Assembly (NCBI GenBank): GCA_964458935.1
Contig: CAYWKS010000004.1
Span: 81,404 to 145,403 of the forward strand
Reading direction: 5' to 3'
Length of the DNA: 64,000 bases
DNA from: CAYWKS01 sp964458935
Lineage (GTDB): Bacteria; Planctomycetota; Phycisphaerae; Phycisphaerales; Zrk34
The notes under the pieces are model-generated. The model was not told the origin of the DNA, ran no database searches, and saw only the letters and a list, made by a program, of their open reading frames with translations. Numbering within the stretch: position 1 is the stretch's first letter; every line of letters starts with the position of its first letter. Both the position numbers and the translations under genes were made by a program. Positions 29,939 to 39,184 of the stretch are shown here, piece after piece.

Positions 29939-31687
29939 TTACGCGGGCGAGGCGAGCCGCTCCACGGACACGTAGTAGGCGCCGTGCCAGTCGCCGGACG
30001 CGTCGGAGAAGGTCGCTGTCAGCTCCGTCTCGCCCGTCCGGTCGAGCGAGACGGTCACCGCCGCCTGCTTATCCCCCGGCGCAATGTCCACGGCGTGCTC
30101 TTCATCGAAGATCCGCACGGTCGCCCGCAGGGGCGCGATCGCGCGGCAGTGGGCCGGGGCCGTCGCGTTGGCCAGTTGCCTGGCCTGGTCGGGCGAGAGG
30201 TTCGCATCGATGGGCAGGTCGAGCTCCGCGGGCCAGCGGCGCAGTGCGAACCGGTACATCCCCGGTTGTTCGACGTCGACGAACCAGTTGCCGGTCGACT
30301 TTTGTGCGATGGCGACGTGGCGCTGCTGCCACGCGACGTCGCCCATCACGTCCATGGCGTCGAGCCGCGTCGGGTTGGCCGCGTCGTTCCCGAGCGCGAT
30401 GGCGCAGCGTTGTTCGCGGTGCGGCTGCATCTGTGCCCACCAGGCGTCGTGAGCCGCGGCCAAGCGCTCGACCACGTCGGGATGTTGCTGGGCCAGGTCG
30501 GCGCGTTGCTCGGGGTCGGCCTTGACGTCGTACAGTTCCTTGCCGTGCAGCAGCCGCCACCGCCGCGTCAGCGCCGCGTACCGCGACTTCTCGGGGGGCC
30601 CGTGGCCCTGGTGGATCTGGATGAAGGAGACGCGATCCTCCGGCAGCTCGTCCGCCTCGCCGCGGATCAGCGGCGCCAGGCTGCGGCCGTCGCACGTGAA
30701 TCGCCGGGGCGGCTCGAGGCCACACAACTCCATCAGCGTCGGCGCGAAATCGATGTGCAGCGCCAGGTCGTCCACGTCGCGGGGCTGGTTCAGCCCGCCG
30801 CGGGGCCAGTGCAGAAAGAACGGCACGCGATGCCCGCCCTCGTAATACGAGCCCTTCTTGCCGCGCATCCCCGCGTTGTACCCGTGCGTCACGTAGCCGT
30901 CGCGATCCATATGGCAACCGCCTGACGAACCGTTGTCTGTCATGAAGATGACGATCGTGTCGTCGGCGATCCCCTCGTGCTTCAACATGCCGCGCAGTCG
31001 TCCGACGTTCTCGTCGATGTTCGCGATCATCCCATAGAACGCCGCGTTGACAATATCGTCATCGCCGTCGTACGGGGCGCGGTACTGCGCGGCGACGAGG
31101 AACGGCGAGTGCGGGGCGTTCGTGGCGATGACAGCGAAGAAGGGGGCATGTTTGTCCTCGCGGATGAACGCCGCCGCCTCATCGAACCAGATATCGGTGC
31201 AGTAGCCCTCGTGCGGGACCGGCTGGTCGTTGTGGAAGTAGGTGTCGTCGAAGTAGTTGTTGCCCCAGTAATCGGGCGTCTGCCCGACCCCGCCGCCCTT
31301 GTGCGCGACAACGCGGTGGAAGCCGCGGTCCTGAGGCCGGTACGGGTAGTTGTCGCCCAGGTGCCACTTGCCGAACAACCCGGTGCGGTACCCGTTGGCC
31401 GCGAAGACGTCGGCGATCGTCGTCTCGGTCTTGTTGAGGATGGATCGGCCCCAGCAGGTGGCCCATGCACCGTTGCGGATCGGGCGATTGCCGGTCATCA
31501 GCGACCCCCGCGTGGGCGTGCAAAGCGGCGAGACGTGGAAGTCATTCATGCGGCACGACTCGGCGTGCAGCGCATCGATGTGCGGCGTCTTCAGCCACGG
31601 GTTGCCCGTGCAGCCCAGGTCGCCGTAGCCCTGATCATCGGTGATGATGAACACGACGTTCGGTCGTTTGTCTTGCGTTTCAGTCAT
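29939..31687 (-). CDS. Arylsulfatase-like protein without signal peptide
   Basis: A 582-residue Cys-type sulfatase: RPNVVFIITDDQGYGDLGC at the N-terminus, maturation motif CTPTRGSLMTGNRP, GKWHLGDNYPYRPQDRGF, NAPHSPF and MTDNGSSGG. A C-terminal extension of about 130 residues (after about 445) looks like a beta-sandwich (GNWFVDVEQPGMYRFALRRWPAELD). No signal sequence precedes the catalytic domain with the start at 31687, and the upstream 20 codons in frame are not hydrophobic either, so a cytoplasmic location is suggested. It follows a sulfotransferase gene by 131 nt on the same strand. Confidence 0.9.
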   Translation of the reverse strand: MTETQDKRPNVVFIITDDQGYGDLGCTGNPWLKTPHIDALHAESCRMNDFHVSPLCTPTRGSLMTGNRPIRNGAWATCWGRSILNKTETTIADVFAANGYRTGLFGKWHLGDNYPYRPQDRGFHRVVAHKGGGVGQTPDYWGNNYFDDTYFHNDQPVPHEGYCTDIWFDEAAAFIREDKHAPFFAVIATNAPHSPFLVAAQYRAPYDGDDDIVNAAFYGMIANIDENVGRLRGMLKHEGIADDTIVIFMTDNGSSGGCHMDRDGYVTHGYNAGMRGKKGSYYEGGHRVPFFLHWPRGGLNQPRDVDDLALHIDFAPTLMELCGLEPPRRFTCDGRSLAPLIRGEADELPEDRVSFIQIHQGHGPPEKSRYAALTRRWRLLHGKELYDVKADPEQRADLAQQHPDVVERLAAAHDAWWAQMQPHREQRCAIALGNDAANPTRLDAMDVMGDVAWQQRHVAIAQKSTGNWFVDVEQPGMYRFALRRWPAELDLPIDANLSPDQARQLANATAPAHCRAIAPLRATVRIFDEEHAVDIAPGDKQAAVTVSLDRTGETELTATFSDASGDWHGAYYVSVERLASPA

Positions 31688-31818
31688 GCGTCTCTGTTTA
31701 CAGGAACCATCAGTAGCCGTCGATCGTCGCCCGGCAGGTTGACGCATCGGTCGGACCCGCCGGAGAGGCTATGTCGCGGCCACGCGCAGCCATGAATGGG
31801 ACAGCGCGTGGCGTGTGC

Positions 31819-32712
31819 TCATCGATCCATGCGGCGCCTCGATGTTGGGGACTGCTGATGGGCGGTGTGGTGCGTTGGGGGTGACGTCGTCGCGGTGTCC
31901 ATGGGCTCGAAGGGCTGCGGCGTGGCGTAGCGTGCGTGGCACTGCTGAAGCTGTCGATACAGGTGGAGGCTGGCATCGGGCTGCATGTCGTCGCGGCCGG
32001 TGGTCGCCAGGTCGGGGCGGATGCATTGGGTCTTGAGTCGTTCGCGCACCTGGGGATCGGGTTGGCCGCCGGCAAAGGCGATGACGCGATCGAGTTCCGC
32101 GTCGCACGTGGAGGCGTGGAGCAGGCGATTGAAGTCGACGAAGACGGTGGGCAGGCCGTCCAGCGTGTTCAGCAGGGTGTGCGTATGCAGCCGCCATTGC
32201 GCCCGGCCGAAGCGTTGCGGCAGGCCGTTCCGCCGGGCCAGCGACCGGGCGACCTCCTCGGGCCTGCGAAAGATCACCAGCACGCGTTCGACGGCGTCGA
32301 GCCGCCGCCACTGCGCCAGCGTCAGCGAAAAGCGGGTGTCCTTGACGACCTTGCCGCGGAAGTCGGCGGCCATCGCGCGCATCTGATGCTCGCAGCGGCG
32401 GGCGCGATGTTCGATCGGCGTCAACCGCGGACAAAGCAGGAATCGCGCCCACAGCGCGCTGATCCGCAGCCGCATCCACCATGTGCGCTCGTGGCGCGGC
32501 CGGTAGTAGTGCCGGCCGGGATACACCGCGCCGCCGCCGAGCACCAGGCGGTCGTTGCAGACCATCACCGGGACGTTCTCGAAGTAGCCGCGCGCGTTCC
32601 ACTTGTCGGCGACGAGCAGTTGAGCCGGATCACCCAGGTCCATGCCCAACTCGCCGAGCAACTGGGTGACGGCCGAGGTGCCGCTTCGATGCATGCCGGT
32701 GACGACGATCAT
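31819..32712 (-). CDS. Sulfotransferase-family protein
   Basis: A 297-residue PAPS-dependent sulfotransferase-like protein. The 5'-phosphosulfate-binding loop is MIVVTGMHRSGTSAVTQLLGELG. A later VVKDTRFSLTLAQWRR and VLVIFRRPEEVARSLARR fit the 3'-phosphate-binding region, where FRRPEEVARSL matches the typical RxPxxxxxS motif. The last 40 residues are polar and low in complexity. It may sulfate a carbohydrate or surface glycan. Its position upstream of a sulfatase suggests linked sulfate-ester metabolism, but acceptor and direction are unknown. Confidence 0.82.
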   Translation of the reverse strand: MIVVTGMHRSGTSAVTQLLGELGMDLGDPAQLLVADKWNARGYFENVPVMVCNDRLVLGGGAVYPGRHYYRPRHERTWWMRLRISALWARFLLCPRLTPIEHRARRCEHQMRAMAADFRGKVVKDTRFSLTLAQWRRLDAVERVLVIFRRPEEVARSLARRNGLPQRFGRAQWRLHTHTLLNTLDGLPTVFVDFNRLLHASTCDAELDRVIAFAGGQPDPQVRERLKTQCIRPDLATTGRDDMQPDASLHLYRQLQQCHARYATPQPFEPMDTATTSPPTHHTAHQQSPTSRRRMDR

Positions 32713-32952
32713 GGCGGGCGAGTGTACAGACTGGGTCCTGGGCGTGCCGCCCCGGGGCCGGCCCCGACCGTTGCCCGGGCGCGACGCCGGAGGCCGGCGG
32801 TGTGGGCCCCGATCAACATCCACACGGACCGCACGTCGGGGATCGCGCCGGTGTCGCGCCGCAAGCTGCTGTCATAAATGAGTTTGTGGACGAGGCCGGC
32901 ACCGCGGCGCCCGCGGCATGACGTTTGACCGGCTGCTTGGCGGAGTAAGCTG

Positions 32953-33330
32953 ATGCGCCGGTTATTGTTGCATGTTGTCGTGGCCGCGTGGGCCGCTGGG
33001 GCTTGGGGTTGTGCCGGTTCCCAGCGGATGAGCGATGCGGCGCGCGCCCAGACTTACTCGGTCCGGCCGCCGCAGGCGGTGTTCGACAGCCAGGCGATGC
33101 GGGAGGCCCGGGCCCGCGGGGTCGCCCGGGGGCAACTCGCCTCGCCGGGTCAGGCGGGTCGGCCGTGGTGGGCCAGTCGCAACGACGGGCGGCTGAACGT
33201 CCGCCCGGGTGCGGCCACGGTGCCGGCACGGTCGTCGGTGACCGTGACCCGGGACCGCCAGCAGAGCTTCGGGGACCGGATCCACAACGTCTACCGGCGG
33301 GTCGAGACGAGCGTAGAAATTGCGCCTTGA
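32953..33330 (+). CDS. Small hypothetical lipoprotein
   Basis: A 125-residue protein with a lipoprotein signal (LLLHVVVAAWAAGAWGC, lipobox cysteine about residue 20) and a basic, Arg-rich mature part with no recognised domain. GGAG lies 8 nt before the ATG. It precedes the HU gene but has about 195 nt and a separate promoter between. Function unknown. Confidence 0.6.
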   Translation: MRRLLLHVVVAAWAAGAWGCAGSQRMSDAARAQTYSVRPPQAVFDSQAMREARARGVARGQLASPGQAGRPWWASRNDGRLNVRPGAATVPARSSVTVTRDRQQSFGDRIHNVYRRVETSVEIAP

Positions 33331-33381
33331 GCCGCTTGACTTTTTCCGGGCATCTGCCATAAGCCATTAACATGACCGGGC

Positions 33382-33410
33382 TTGACGGCGGGTCGCCGCG
33401 CTGGCATACT
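33382..33410 (+). promoter_or_regulatory. Promoter of the HU gene
   Basis: TTGACG (33382-33387) and CATACT (33405-33410) are separated by exactly 17 nt. The predicted transcript has a leader of about 110 nt before the HU start at 33526. Confidence 0.6.
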
Positions 33411-33525
33411 TGTCGTGGTGGACATTTCGGGGGATTCAGGCTCGGCCGCATCGCCTAGTCGGCCGCGTCTGGGCACCTCTGTTGTTCCGCTCGGTATGTA
33501 TCCAGTGCAGACTAAGGATATTTCC

Positions 33526-33873
33526 ATGGCCACAGTGACCAAGAAGGAACTGGTTGACCGCATCGCCGACGCCACCGGTGTGAAGCGGGTCGCCGTTAAG
33601 AAGGTTGTTCAGAGCTTCCTCGATAACATCGTTGTAGAGCTGGGGCAGGGCAATCGGCTGGAGTTTCGAGACTTCGGCGTGTTTGAAGTCAAGCACCGGG
33701 CCGCCCGCATGGCCCAGAACCCCAAGACCCTCGAGCAGGTGCCGGTGCCGCCCAAGCGGACGGTGAAGTTCAAGGCCGGCCACCTCATGAAGAAGGCACT
33801 CGACGAGCAGAGCGGCGCGGAGTTGGACTTCAGCCCCGCCGGCGCCGAGCAGCCCGGGCGCGCCGAGGGCTAG
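33526..33873 (+). CDS. HU-family DNA-binding protein
   Basis: A 115-residue HU/IHF-type nucleoid protein. The N-terminal dimer helices (TKKELVDRIADATGVKRVAVKKVVQSFLDNIVVEL) lead to the beta-arm region GNRLEFRDFGVFEVKHRAARMAQNPKT, ending with VPPKRTVKFKAGHLMKK. About 20 extra C-terminal residues (acidic, Gly/Pro/Ala) extend past the usual 90-95. AAGGA lies 8 nt before this ATG, which decides against in-frame codons 30 nt and more upstream. bioF follows after 6 nt. Confidence 0.92.
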   Translation: MATVTKKELVDRIADATGVKRVAVKKVVQSFLDNIVVELGQGNRLEFRDFGVFEVKHRAARMAQNPKTLEQVPVPPKRTVKFKAGHLMKKALDEQSGAELDFSPAGAEQPGRAEG

Positions 33874-33879
33874 CCCGCC

Positions 33880-35079
33880 ATGCCCGACTGGCCGGGCCAA
33901 CTCCAACGCGACCTGGACCAACGCGCCGCCGACCACCTGCTCCGGCGGATGTGTCGTTATGACCGGGCCGCCGCGGTCGTCCGCGACGCGTCCGGCCGGG
34001 CGCTGGTCAACTTCGCGTCGAACGACTACCTGGGCATGGCGACCGAGCCGTACGTCGGCCGCGTCGTCGCCCAGATCGCGCGGACGGTCGGGACCGGCGC
34101 CGGCGCCGCCCGGCTGGTCACGGGCCACCTCACCATCCACGAGGACGTCGAGCAGCGGTTCGCCGCTTTCAAGCACGCCGAGGCCGCGCTGCTCCTGCCC
34201 ACCGGGTACATGGCCAACCTCGCGGCGATGACGGCGCTGGCCGGGGAGGGGGACCTGGTCTGCCTCGACAAGCTGTCGCACGCGTCGCTGATCGATGCGG
34301 CGCGGGGCTGCGGGGCCGACGTCCGCGTCTACCCGCACCGCAACCACGACAAGCTGGCGCGCCTCCTCGAGCGTCACGGCGGCGGCCGACGCCTCATCGT
34401 CACCGACTCGGTGTTCTCCATGGACGGCGATGCGGCCGACCTGGCGGCGTTGTGTGCCGTACGCGATCGCCATGACGCGGTGCTGGTCGTCGACGAAGCG
34501 CACGCGACCGGCGTCGTCGGGCCTTGCGGGGCCGGGCTCGCCGAGCACCTCGGCCTGGCAAATCGCATCGACGTGACCATCTCGACCGCCTCGAAGGCGC
34601 TGGGTTCGCTCGGTGGTCTGATCACCGCTGATCGACTCGTGATCGACACGGTCGTGAACCACGCGCGCAGCTTCATCTACACGACGGCCGTGCCCCCGAC
34701 GACCGCGGCGGCGATCGACGCGGCGCTGGACATCGTCGAACGGGAGCCCGGGCGTCGGTCGCGGCTGGCGGAGCTGTCGCGGCGGCTGCGCGACGGGCTG
34801 CGGCGGGGCGGCTGGACCGTGCCGCCCGACCCCGACCCGCTCACCCCGATCGTCCCGCTCGTCGTCGGCGACGCCGCAGACGCCCTGGCGCTGGCCGACA
34901 AGCTCCGCGACGCCGGGATCGTCGCGCCGGCCATCCGCCCGCCGACCGTCGCCCCGGGTTCGGCGCGGCTGCGCTTCAGCCTCCGCGCCGACCACGAAGA
35001 CGAACATCTCGATCAACTGCTCGACGCGCTGGGCGACGCCGGTCCGCGGCAAAGCCCCGCCGCAATTCGGTTAGACTGA
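33880..35079 (+). CDS. bioF: 8-amino-7-oxononanoate synthase
   Basis: A 399-residue PLP-dependent alpha-oxoamine synthase. Conserved stretches are NFASNDYLGMA, GTGAGAARLVTGHLTIHEDVE, FSMDGDAADL, DEAHATGVVG and the PLP-lysine region STASKALGSLGG (K about residue 239). It condenses pimeloyl-thioester with L-alanine in biotin synthesis. KBL and SPT are close paralogues, but the residue pattern and SASKA-type lysine context favour BioF. No other bio genes are in the window. It follows HU closely and precedes xseB by 4 nt. Confidence 0.88.
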   Translation: MPDWPGQLQRDLDQRAADHLLRRMCRYDRAAAVVRDASGRALVNFASNDYLGMATEPYVGRVVAQIARTVGTGAGAARLVTGHLTIHEDVEQRFAAFKHAEAALLLPTGYMANLAAMTALAGEGDLVCLDKLSHASLIDAARGCGADVRVYPHRNHDKLARLLERHGGGRRLIVTDSVFSMDGDAADLAALCAVRDRHDAVLVVDEAHATGVVGPCGAGLAEHLGLANRIDVTISTASKALGSLGGLITADRLVIDTVVNHARSFIYTTAVPPTTAAAIDAALDIVEREPGRRSRLAELSRRLRDGLRRGGWTVPPDPDPLTPIVPLVVGDAADALALADKLRDAGIVAPAIRPPTVAPGSARLRFSLRADHEDEHLDQLLDALGDAGPRQSPAAIRLD

Positions 35080-35083
35080 CGGC

Positions 35084-35332
35084 ATGCCCGACCCCCAGGA
35101 ACAGCCGCGCCCCGACGCCGATCCGCCGCTGACCTTCGAGCAGGCGGTCGCGCAGCTCGAACAGATCATCGACGGGATCGAGTCCGGCGAGGTCGGCCTG
35201 GAACAATCGCTCAGGCAGTACGAGCGCGGCGTCGAGTTGCTCAAGCACTGCCGCGCCGTGCTCGACCGCGCCGAACAGAAGATCGAGCAGCTCCAGGTCA
35301 ACGACGAAGGCGAACTCGAAGCGTCCGAGTAG
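35084..35332 (+). CDS. xseB: Exodeoxyribonuclease VII small subunit
   Basis: An 82-residue XseB with the family core [55 protein letters not shown]. It binds XseA (not in the window) to form exonuclease VII, which degrades single-stranded DNA. No Shine-Dalgarno is visible. TAGACT at 35072-35077 lies 6 nt upstream, compatible with an additional leaderless start inside the HU-bioF transcript. Confidence 0.92.
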   Translation: MPDPQEQPRPDADPPLTFEQAVAQLEQIIDGIESGEVGLEQSLRQYERGVELLKHCRAVLDRAEQKIEQLQVNDEGELEASE

Positions 35333-35364
35333 TCGCGCGGCGACGCTGTGATGGAAGCGGCCCC

Positions 35365-36537
35365 ATGATCCCAGCCGACGTCATCCTGCTGATCTTTCTC
35401 GCGGCGCTGGGCGCGTGCGTCGGGTCGTTTCTCAACGTGCTGATCTATCGGTTGCCGGAGGGCAAGAACATCGTCCACCCGCCCAGCGCCTGCCCGGGCT
35501 GCGGCACGCGGATCCGCTGGTACGACAACGTCCCGGTCCTCTCGTGGCTGCTGCTGCGGGGCCGCTGCCGGCAGTGCGGCCAGCCGATCAGCGCCCAGTA
35601 CCCGATCGTCGAGGCGCTGACGGCGGGGTTGTTCGTCGGCTGGTTCGTGGTCGCCTACCACACCGACCTGCGGCCCGACTTCGCGGGGCCGGGCTTCGTG
35701 AACACCTGGCCGGTCTTCGCGGTCTACCTCGTGCTGTTCGCGGGGCTGCTGGCGGCGACGGTCATCGACGCGCGGTACCTGGTCATCCCGTTGACGGTCA
35801 TGTGGTTCGTGACCGCGGTGGCGCTGGTGGTGTACCCGCTGTACGGCGGGTGGTTCGTGGACCGGCCGCACGCGTGGCTGGGCGGCCTGGGCATGGACGC
35901 GCCGGCGCCATGGCCGGCAGCGGCGTGGGTCGGCGCGGCGCTGGGCGGCGCGGCGGGCCTGGCCGGGTCGATCATCCTCGTCCAGGCGGGGCTGCTGCCG
36001 CGGAGCTTCGACGTGGCGCCGGTCGAGCCGGCCGACGACGAAGCGCCCGATGCCTTTCTGGAACATCCTCATCCCCGGCGTGAGGTGCTCAAGGAGTGCC
36101 TGTTCCTGGTGCTGCCGGTGGCCGGCGCGGTGGTCGTCTCGGCGCTGCTCGACGGGCGTGACATGCCGGCCTGGGTCCGGGTGCTCGGGGGGGTGCTGCT
36201 GGGCTACCTGGCCGGCGGGGCCGTCGTCTGGGCCACCCGGGTGCTCGGGACGCTGGGCTTCGGCCGGGAGGCGATGGGGCTGGGCGACGTGCACCTGCTG
36301 GCCGCGGTGGGCGCGGTGGCCGGCTGGCCGGCGGCGGTGCTGACGTTCTTCGTCGCGCCGTTCCTGGGGCTCGGCTGGGCCCTGTTGTCGGCCGGGGCGC
36401 AACAGGTGCTCAAGCGGGAGGTGCGGATCATTCCGTACGGCCCGCACCTCGCCGCCGCCGCGGTCGGGGTGATCGCCTTCGAGCGACCCCTGATGACCTT
36501 CATCGCCACGCTCATCAACGCCGATCCCGGATATTGA
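35365..36537 (+). CDS. Prepilin peptidase (type IV leader peptidase)
   Basis: A 390-residue A24-family aspartic protease in the inner membrane. The N-terminal [14 protein letters not shown] is followed by the zinc-binding [30 protein letters not shown]. The two catalytic aspartates are in [10 protein letters not shown] (about residue 134) and [13 protein letters not shown] (about 306). An insertion of about 90 residues with a further helix pair lies between them, making it longer than the usual 230-290. It should process pseudopilins such as the one encoded at 50403-51239. Confidence 0.9.
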   Translation: MIPADVILLIFLAALGACVGSFLNVLIYRLPEGKNIVHPPSACPGCGTRIRWYDNVPVLSWLLLRGRCRQCGQPISAQYPIVEALTAGLFVGWFVVAYHTDLRPDFAGPGFVNTWPVFAVYLVLFAGLLAATVIDARYLVIPLTVMWFVTAVALVVYPLYGGWFVDRPHAWLGGLGMDAPAPWPAAAWVGAALGGAAGLAGSIILVQAGLLPRSFDVAPVEPADDEAPDAFLEHPHPRREVLKECLFLVLPVAGAVVVSALLDGRDMPAWVRVLGGVLLGYLAGGAVVWATRVLGTLGFGREAMGLGDVHLLAAVGAVAGWPAAVLTFFVAPFLGLGWALLSAGAQQVLKREVRIIPYGPHLAAAAVGVIAFERPLMTFIATLINADPGY

Positions 36538-36630
36538 TGCGCGAAATCCTTGGCGGCCGGTGGCGGACGTGGTAAAGTCCCTTGGCAAGGGCAAACCGTT
36601 CCGTCATGGATGACCGAAAGGACGACGACC

Positions 36631-37302
36631 ATGTTCAGCGTACATGCGGCAGGGAAATGGGCAGCGGCGGCGATCGTGGGGCTGGCGACCTTCGCCGGCG
36701 GGTGCGGCAAGGACCTGAAACAGGAGAACGAGGCGCTGCGGATTCAGAACATGGAGCTGCAGCAGGAACTCGACGCCGAACGCCAGGCGCGGCAGCAGGC
36801 CGATTCCGAGCGCATGCAACTCGCCCAGCGGCTGGATGACATGGAGCAGCGGATGGATCAGCCCGCCCCCGGGCAGGCCGGCGCGAACACCGGGTTCGAG
36901 CAGATCGCCGGCGTGGACGTCGAGCGCGGCAGCCGCGGCGAGGTCACCGTCCGCGTGCCCGGCGACGTGCTGTTCGCCTCCGGCAAGGTCGAACTGCGCA
37001 GCACCGCCAAGCGGACGCTCAGCGACATCGCGTCCGTGCTCAACAGCGATTACGGCGGCCAGACCGTCCGCATCGAGGGCTACACCGACTCCGATCCCAT
37101 CCGCAAGAGCAAGTGGAAGGACAACAAGGAGCTGTCCGCCCAGCGCGCCCTCGCGGTGGAGCGCTACCTCGCCAGCCAGGGCGTCAACGACGAGCGGATG
37201 TACTCGGCCGGGTTCGGCGAAGCCGACCCCCGCGCCTCCAACAGCACCGCCGCGGGCAAGGCGCAGAACCGCCGCGTCGAGATCGTCGTTATCGTGAACT
37301 GA
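36631..37302 (+). CDS. OmpA/Pal-type peptidoglycan-associated lipoprotein
   Basis: A 223-residue lipoprotein. The signal peptide ends in GLATFAGGC, a coiled coil of about 50 residues follows (KQENEALRIQNMELQQELDAERQARQQ), and then an OmpA-like domain (about 95-222) with IEGYTDSDPIRKSKWKDNKELSAQRALAVERYLASQGV and NRRVEIVV. It should anchor the outer membrane to peptidoglycan. GAAAGGA precedes the ATG. An ATG at 36610 is an alternative. A perfect terminator follows at 37334. Confidence 0.9.
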   Translation: MFSVHAAGKWAAAAIVGLATFAGGCGKDLKQENEALRIQNMELQQELDAERQARQQADSERMQLAQRLDDMEQRMDQPAPGQAGANTGFEQIAGVDVERGSRGEVTVRVPGDVLFASGKVELRSTAKRTLSDIASVLNSDYGGQTVRIEGYTDSDPIRKSKWKDNKELSAQRALAVERYLASQGVNDERMYSAGFGEADPRASNSTAAGKAQNRRVEIVVIVN

Positions 37303-37333
37303 GGCGCGGCGAGGCGGGACAACCGATCGATCG

Positions 37334-37361
37334 GCGGCGGGCGCGAGCCCGCCGCTTTTTT
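37334..37361 (+). terminator. Rho-independent terminator
   Basis: GCGGCGGGC - GCGA - GCCCGCCGC is a perfect 9-bp stem with a GNRA tetraloop, followed by TTTTTT (37356-37361). It ends the OmpA lipoprotein transcript 31 nt after its stop. Confidence 0.92.
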
Positions 37362-37393
37362 CGTGGGCACGCCCGACCGCCCCGCCGGTGGCT

Positions 37394-37422
37394 TTGTCAG
37401 TGTCGCGATCGGCCACTATCCT
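37394..37422 (+). promoter_or_regulatory. Promoter of hisH
   Basis: TTGTCA (37394-37399) and TATCCT (37417-37422) are separated by 17 nt. Transcription would start within a few nucleotides of the ATG at 37432, so the message is probably leaderless. No Shine-Dalgarno is visible. Confidence 0.6.
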
Positions 37423-37431
37423 GACCCGCTT

Positions 37432-38043
37432 ATGATCGGCATCGTCGACTATGCGATGGGCAACCTGCGGAGCGTGCAGAAGGCGCTGGCGAAGCTGGGC
37501 TTCGAGGCGGCGTTCGTCGATGCCGCCGGGGGCGTCGACCCCGTGGACAAGCTCATCCTGCCGGGCGTGGGCGCGTTCGGCGACGCGATGGCCAACCTGC
37601 ACGAGCGCCGGCTGGTCGACCCGGTCCGCCGCTTCATCGCCTCGGGCCGGCCGTTCCTGGGCATCTGCCTCGGGCTGCAACTGCTGTTCGAGGGCTCGGA
37701 TGAGGACGGCGTCGCCGCGGGGCTCGGCGTCCTGCCCGGGCGCGTCCGCGGTTTCGAACTGACCGACACGTCACTCAAGGTCCCGCACATGGGTTGGAAC
37801 GCGCTGCGGCCGACCCGTGCGGACAACCCCTTGCTCGCGGGCTTGGCCGACGATGCGTTCGTGTATTTCGTGCACTCCTACTACGCCGCGCCGGCCGAGC
37901 CGGCGGACGTGGCGACCACCACCGACTACGGCGGGCCGTTCTGCTCGAGCGTCTGGCGCGACAACATCTGGGCGGTGCAATTCCACCCCGAGAAGAGCCA
38001 GCGTGTCGGCCTGCGGATGCTGGAGAACTTCGCGCGGCTGTGA
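37432..38043 (+). CDS. hisH: Imidazole glycerol phosphate synthase, glutaminase subunit
   Basis: A 203-residue class I amidotransferase. MIGIVDYAMGNLRSVQKAL opens the domain, the nucleophile cysteine is in PFLGICLGLQLLFE, VPHMGWNAL is HisH-typical, and the catalytic His/Glu pair is in WAVQFHPEKSQ. It supplies ammonia to HisF in histidine synthesis. hisF is not adjacent. A DUF89 protein follows after 41 nt. Confidence 0.94.
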   Translation: MIGIVDYAMGNLRSVQKALAKLGFEAAFVDAAGGVDPVDKLILPGVGAFGDAMANLHERRLVDPVRRFIASGRPFLGICLGLQLLFEGSDEDGVAAGLGVLPGRVRGFELTDTSLKVPHMGWNALRPTRADNPLLAGLADDAFVYFVHSYYAAPAEPADVATTTDYGGPFCSSVWRDNIWAVQFHPEKSQRVGLRMLENFARL

Positions 38044-38084
38044 CGTGGCGTCGTCCAACCGCGCCCCGTCCTGTGAGGACCAAG

Positions 38085-39164
38085 ATGGTGACGTTCCCCT
38101 TGCTTGCCGACCCCGCGGGCTACCGGGCCCACACGCTGGACCTCATGGCGGACCCCGAGGCGCGCGAATACTGGATCGAGGTCTTCGAGCATCACCTGCC
38201 GTCGCTGGTGAGGCACGCGATCGTCTCGGACACGCGTCACGACGCGGCCGACCGCGCCGAGGCCATGCGCGCCGAGTTCGCCGCGATCCTCCAGCACCTG
38301 CGTAGCGAACCCGACGCCCACGGCGAGCTGAATATCCTGCGGATCTGCCGGCTGAGGGAGGGTTGCCTGCGCCGGCATGACTTCGACGACCCTTACGCGG
38401 TGGTGAAGCGCGCCGAGGACGACAGCGCGCTGGCGCTGTTGCCGGACCTGCTGGCGGAGATCGATGCGATGGACCCGGCCGAGCGGGGCGAGGCGCTGAT
38501 CCGCGGTGTGTTCGCGGGCAACCTGTTCGACCTGGGCGCCAAGAGCACCACCAGCCGGTTCGACAACGACGGGTTCGACTTCCACGACGAGCGGGAGCGC
38601 GTGTTGGCCCGGCCGTGGGTCTTCGACGACCTGGACGCGTGGCTGCGGGCGTGGCGGCGCGGGCCGCACCGGCGCGCCATCGTGTTCGTCGACAACGCCG
38701 GCGCGGACGTGGTGCTGGGCATGTTCCCCCTGATCCGCGAGATGCTGCGGCGCGGGACGCAGGTCGTGGTGACCGCCAACACCCGCCCGGCACTCAACGA
38801 CATCACGCACCCCGAACTGGTTGAGCTGGTCGGCCGCATCGCCGCGATCGACGAGGAGGTCGCCGCGGCGGGGCAACAGCGGCGCCTGGAACTGGTGCCC
38901 TCGGGCAACGACGCGCCGCTGATCGACCTGCGAGCGGTCAGCGAGGAATTGGCGGCGTCGGCGGCCGACCCGCGGACGGACCTGGTGATCCTCGAGGGCA
39001 TGGGCCGCGCCGTCGAAACCAACCTCCGCGCCCGCTTCACGTGCGATGCGCTCAACCTCGCGGTCATCAAGGAAGAGCACCTGGCCCGGACGCTCGGCGG
39101 GAGGCTGTACGATTGTGTTTGCAAGTACGTCGAGGGCGGCGGGCAACAGGCACCGGGCGGCTGA
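38085..39164 (+). CDS. DUF89 (ARMT1-like) damage-control phosphatase
   Basis: A 359-residue protein of the DUF89 metal-dependent phosphatase family. The catalytic asparagine/aspartate motif is AIVFVDNAGADVVLGMFPLIREML (about residue 205), followed by VVTANTRPALNDIT and LVILEGMGRAVETN. The lack of a CxxC motif and the general pattern resemble the DUF89 domain of eukaryotic pantothenate kinase 4 (phosphopantetheine phosphatase). The function is thus probably hydrolysis of damaged or surplus phospho-metabolites. GAGGA lies 6 nt before the ATG. It is co-directional with hisH. Confidence 0.82.
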   Translation: MVTFPLLADPAGYRAHTLDLMADPEAREYWIEVFEHHLPSLVRHAIVSDTRHDAADRAEAMRAEFAAILQHLRSEPDAHGELNILRICRLREGCLRRHDFDDPYAVVKRAEDDSALALLPDLLAEIDAMDPAERGEALIRGVFAGNLFDLGAKSTTSRFDNDGFDFHDERERVLARPWVFDDLDAWLRAWRRGPHRRAIVFVDNAGADVVLGMFPLIREMLRRGTQVVVTANTRPALNDITHPELVELVGRIAAIDEEVAAAGQQRRLELVPSGNDAPLIDLRAVSEELAASAADPRTDLVILEGMGRAVETNLRARFTCDALNLAVIKEEHLARTLGGRLYDCVCKYVEGGGQQAPGG

Positions 39165-39184
39165 TCTGGCATACACTGGTGGAC

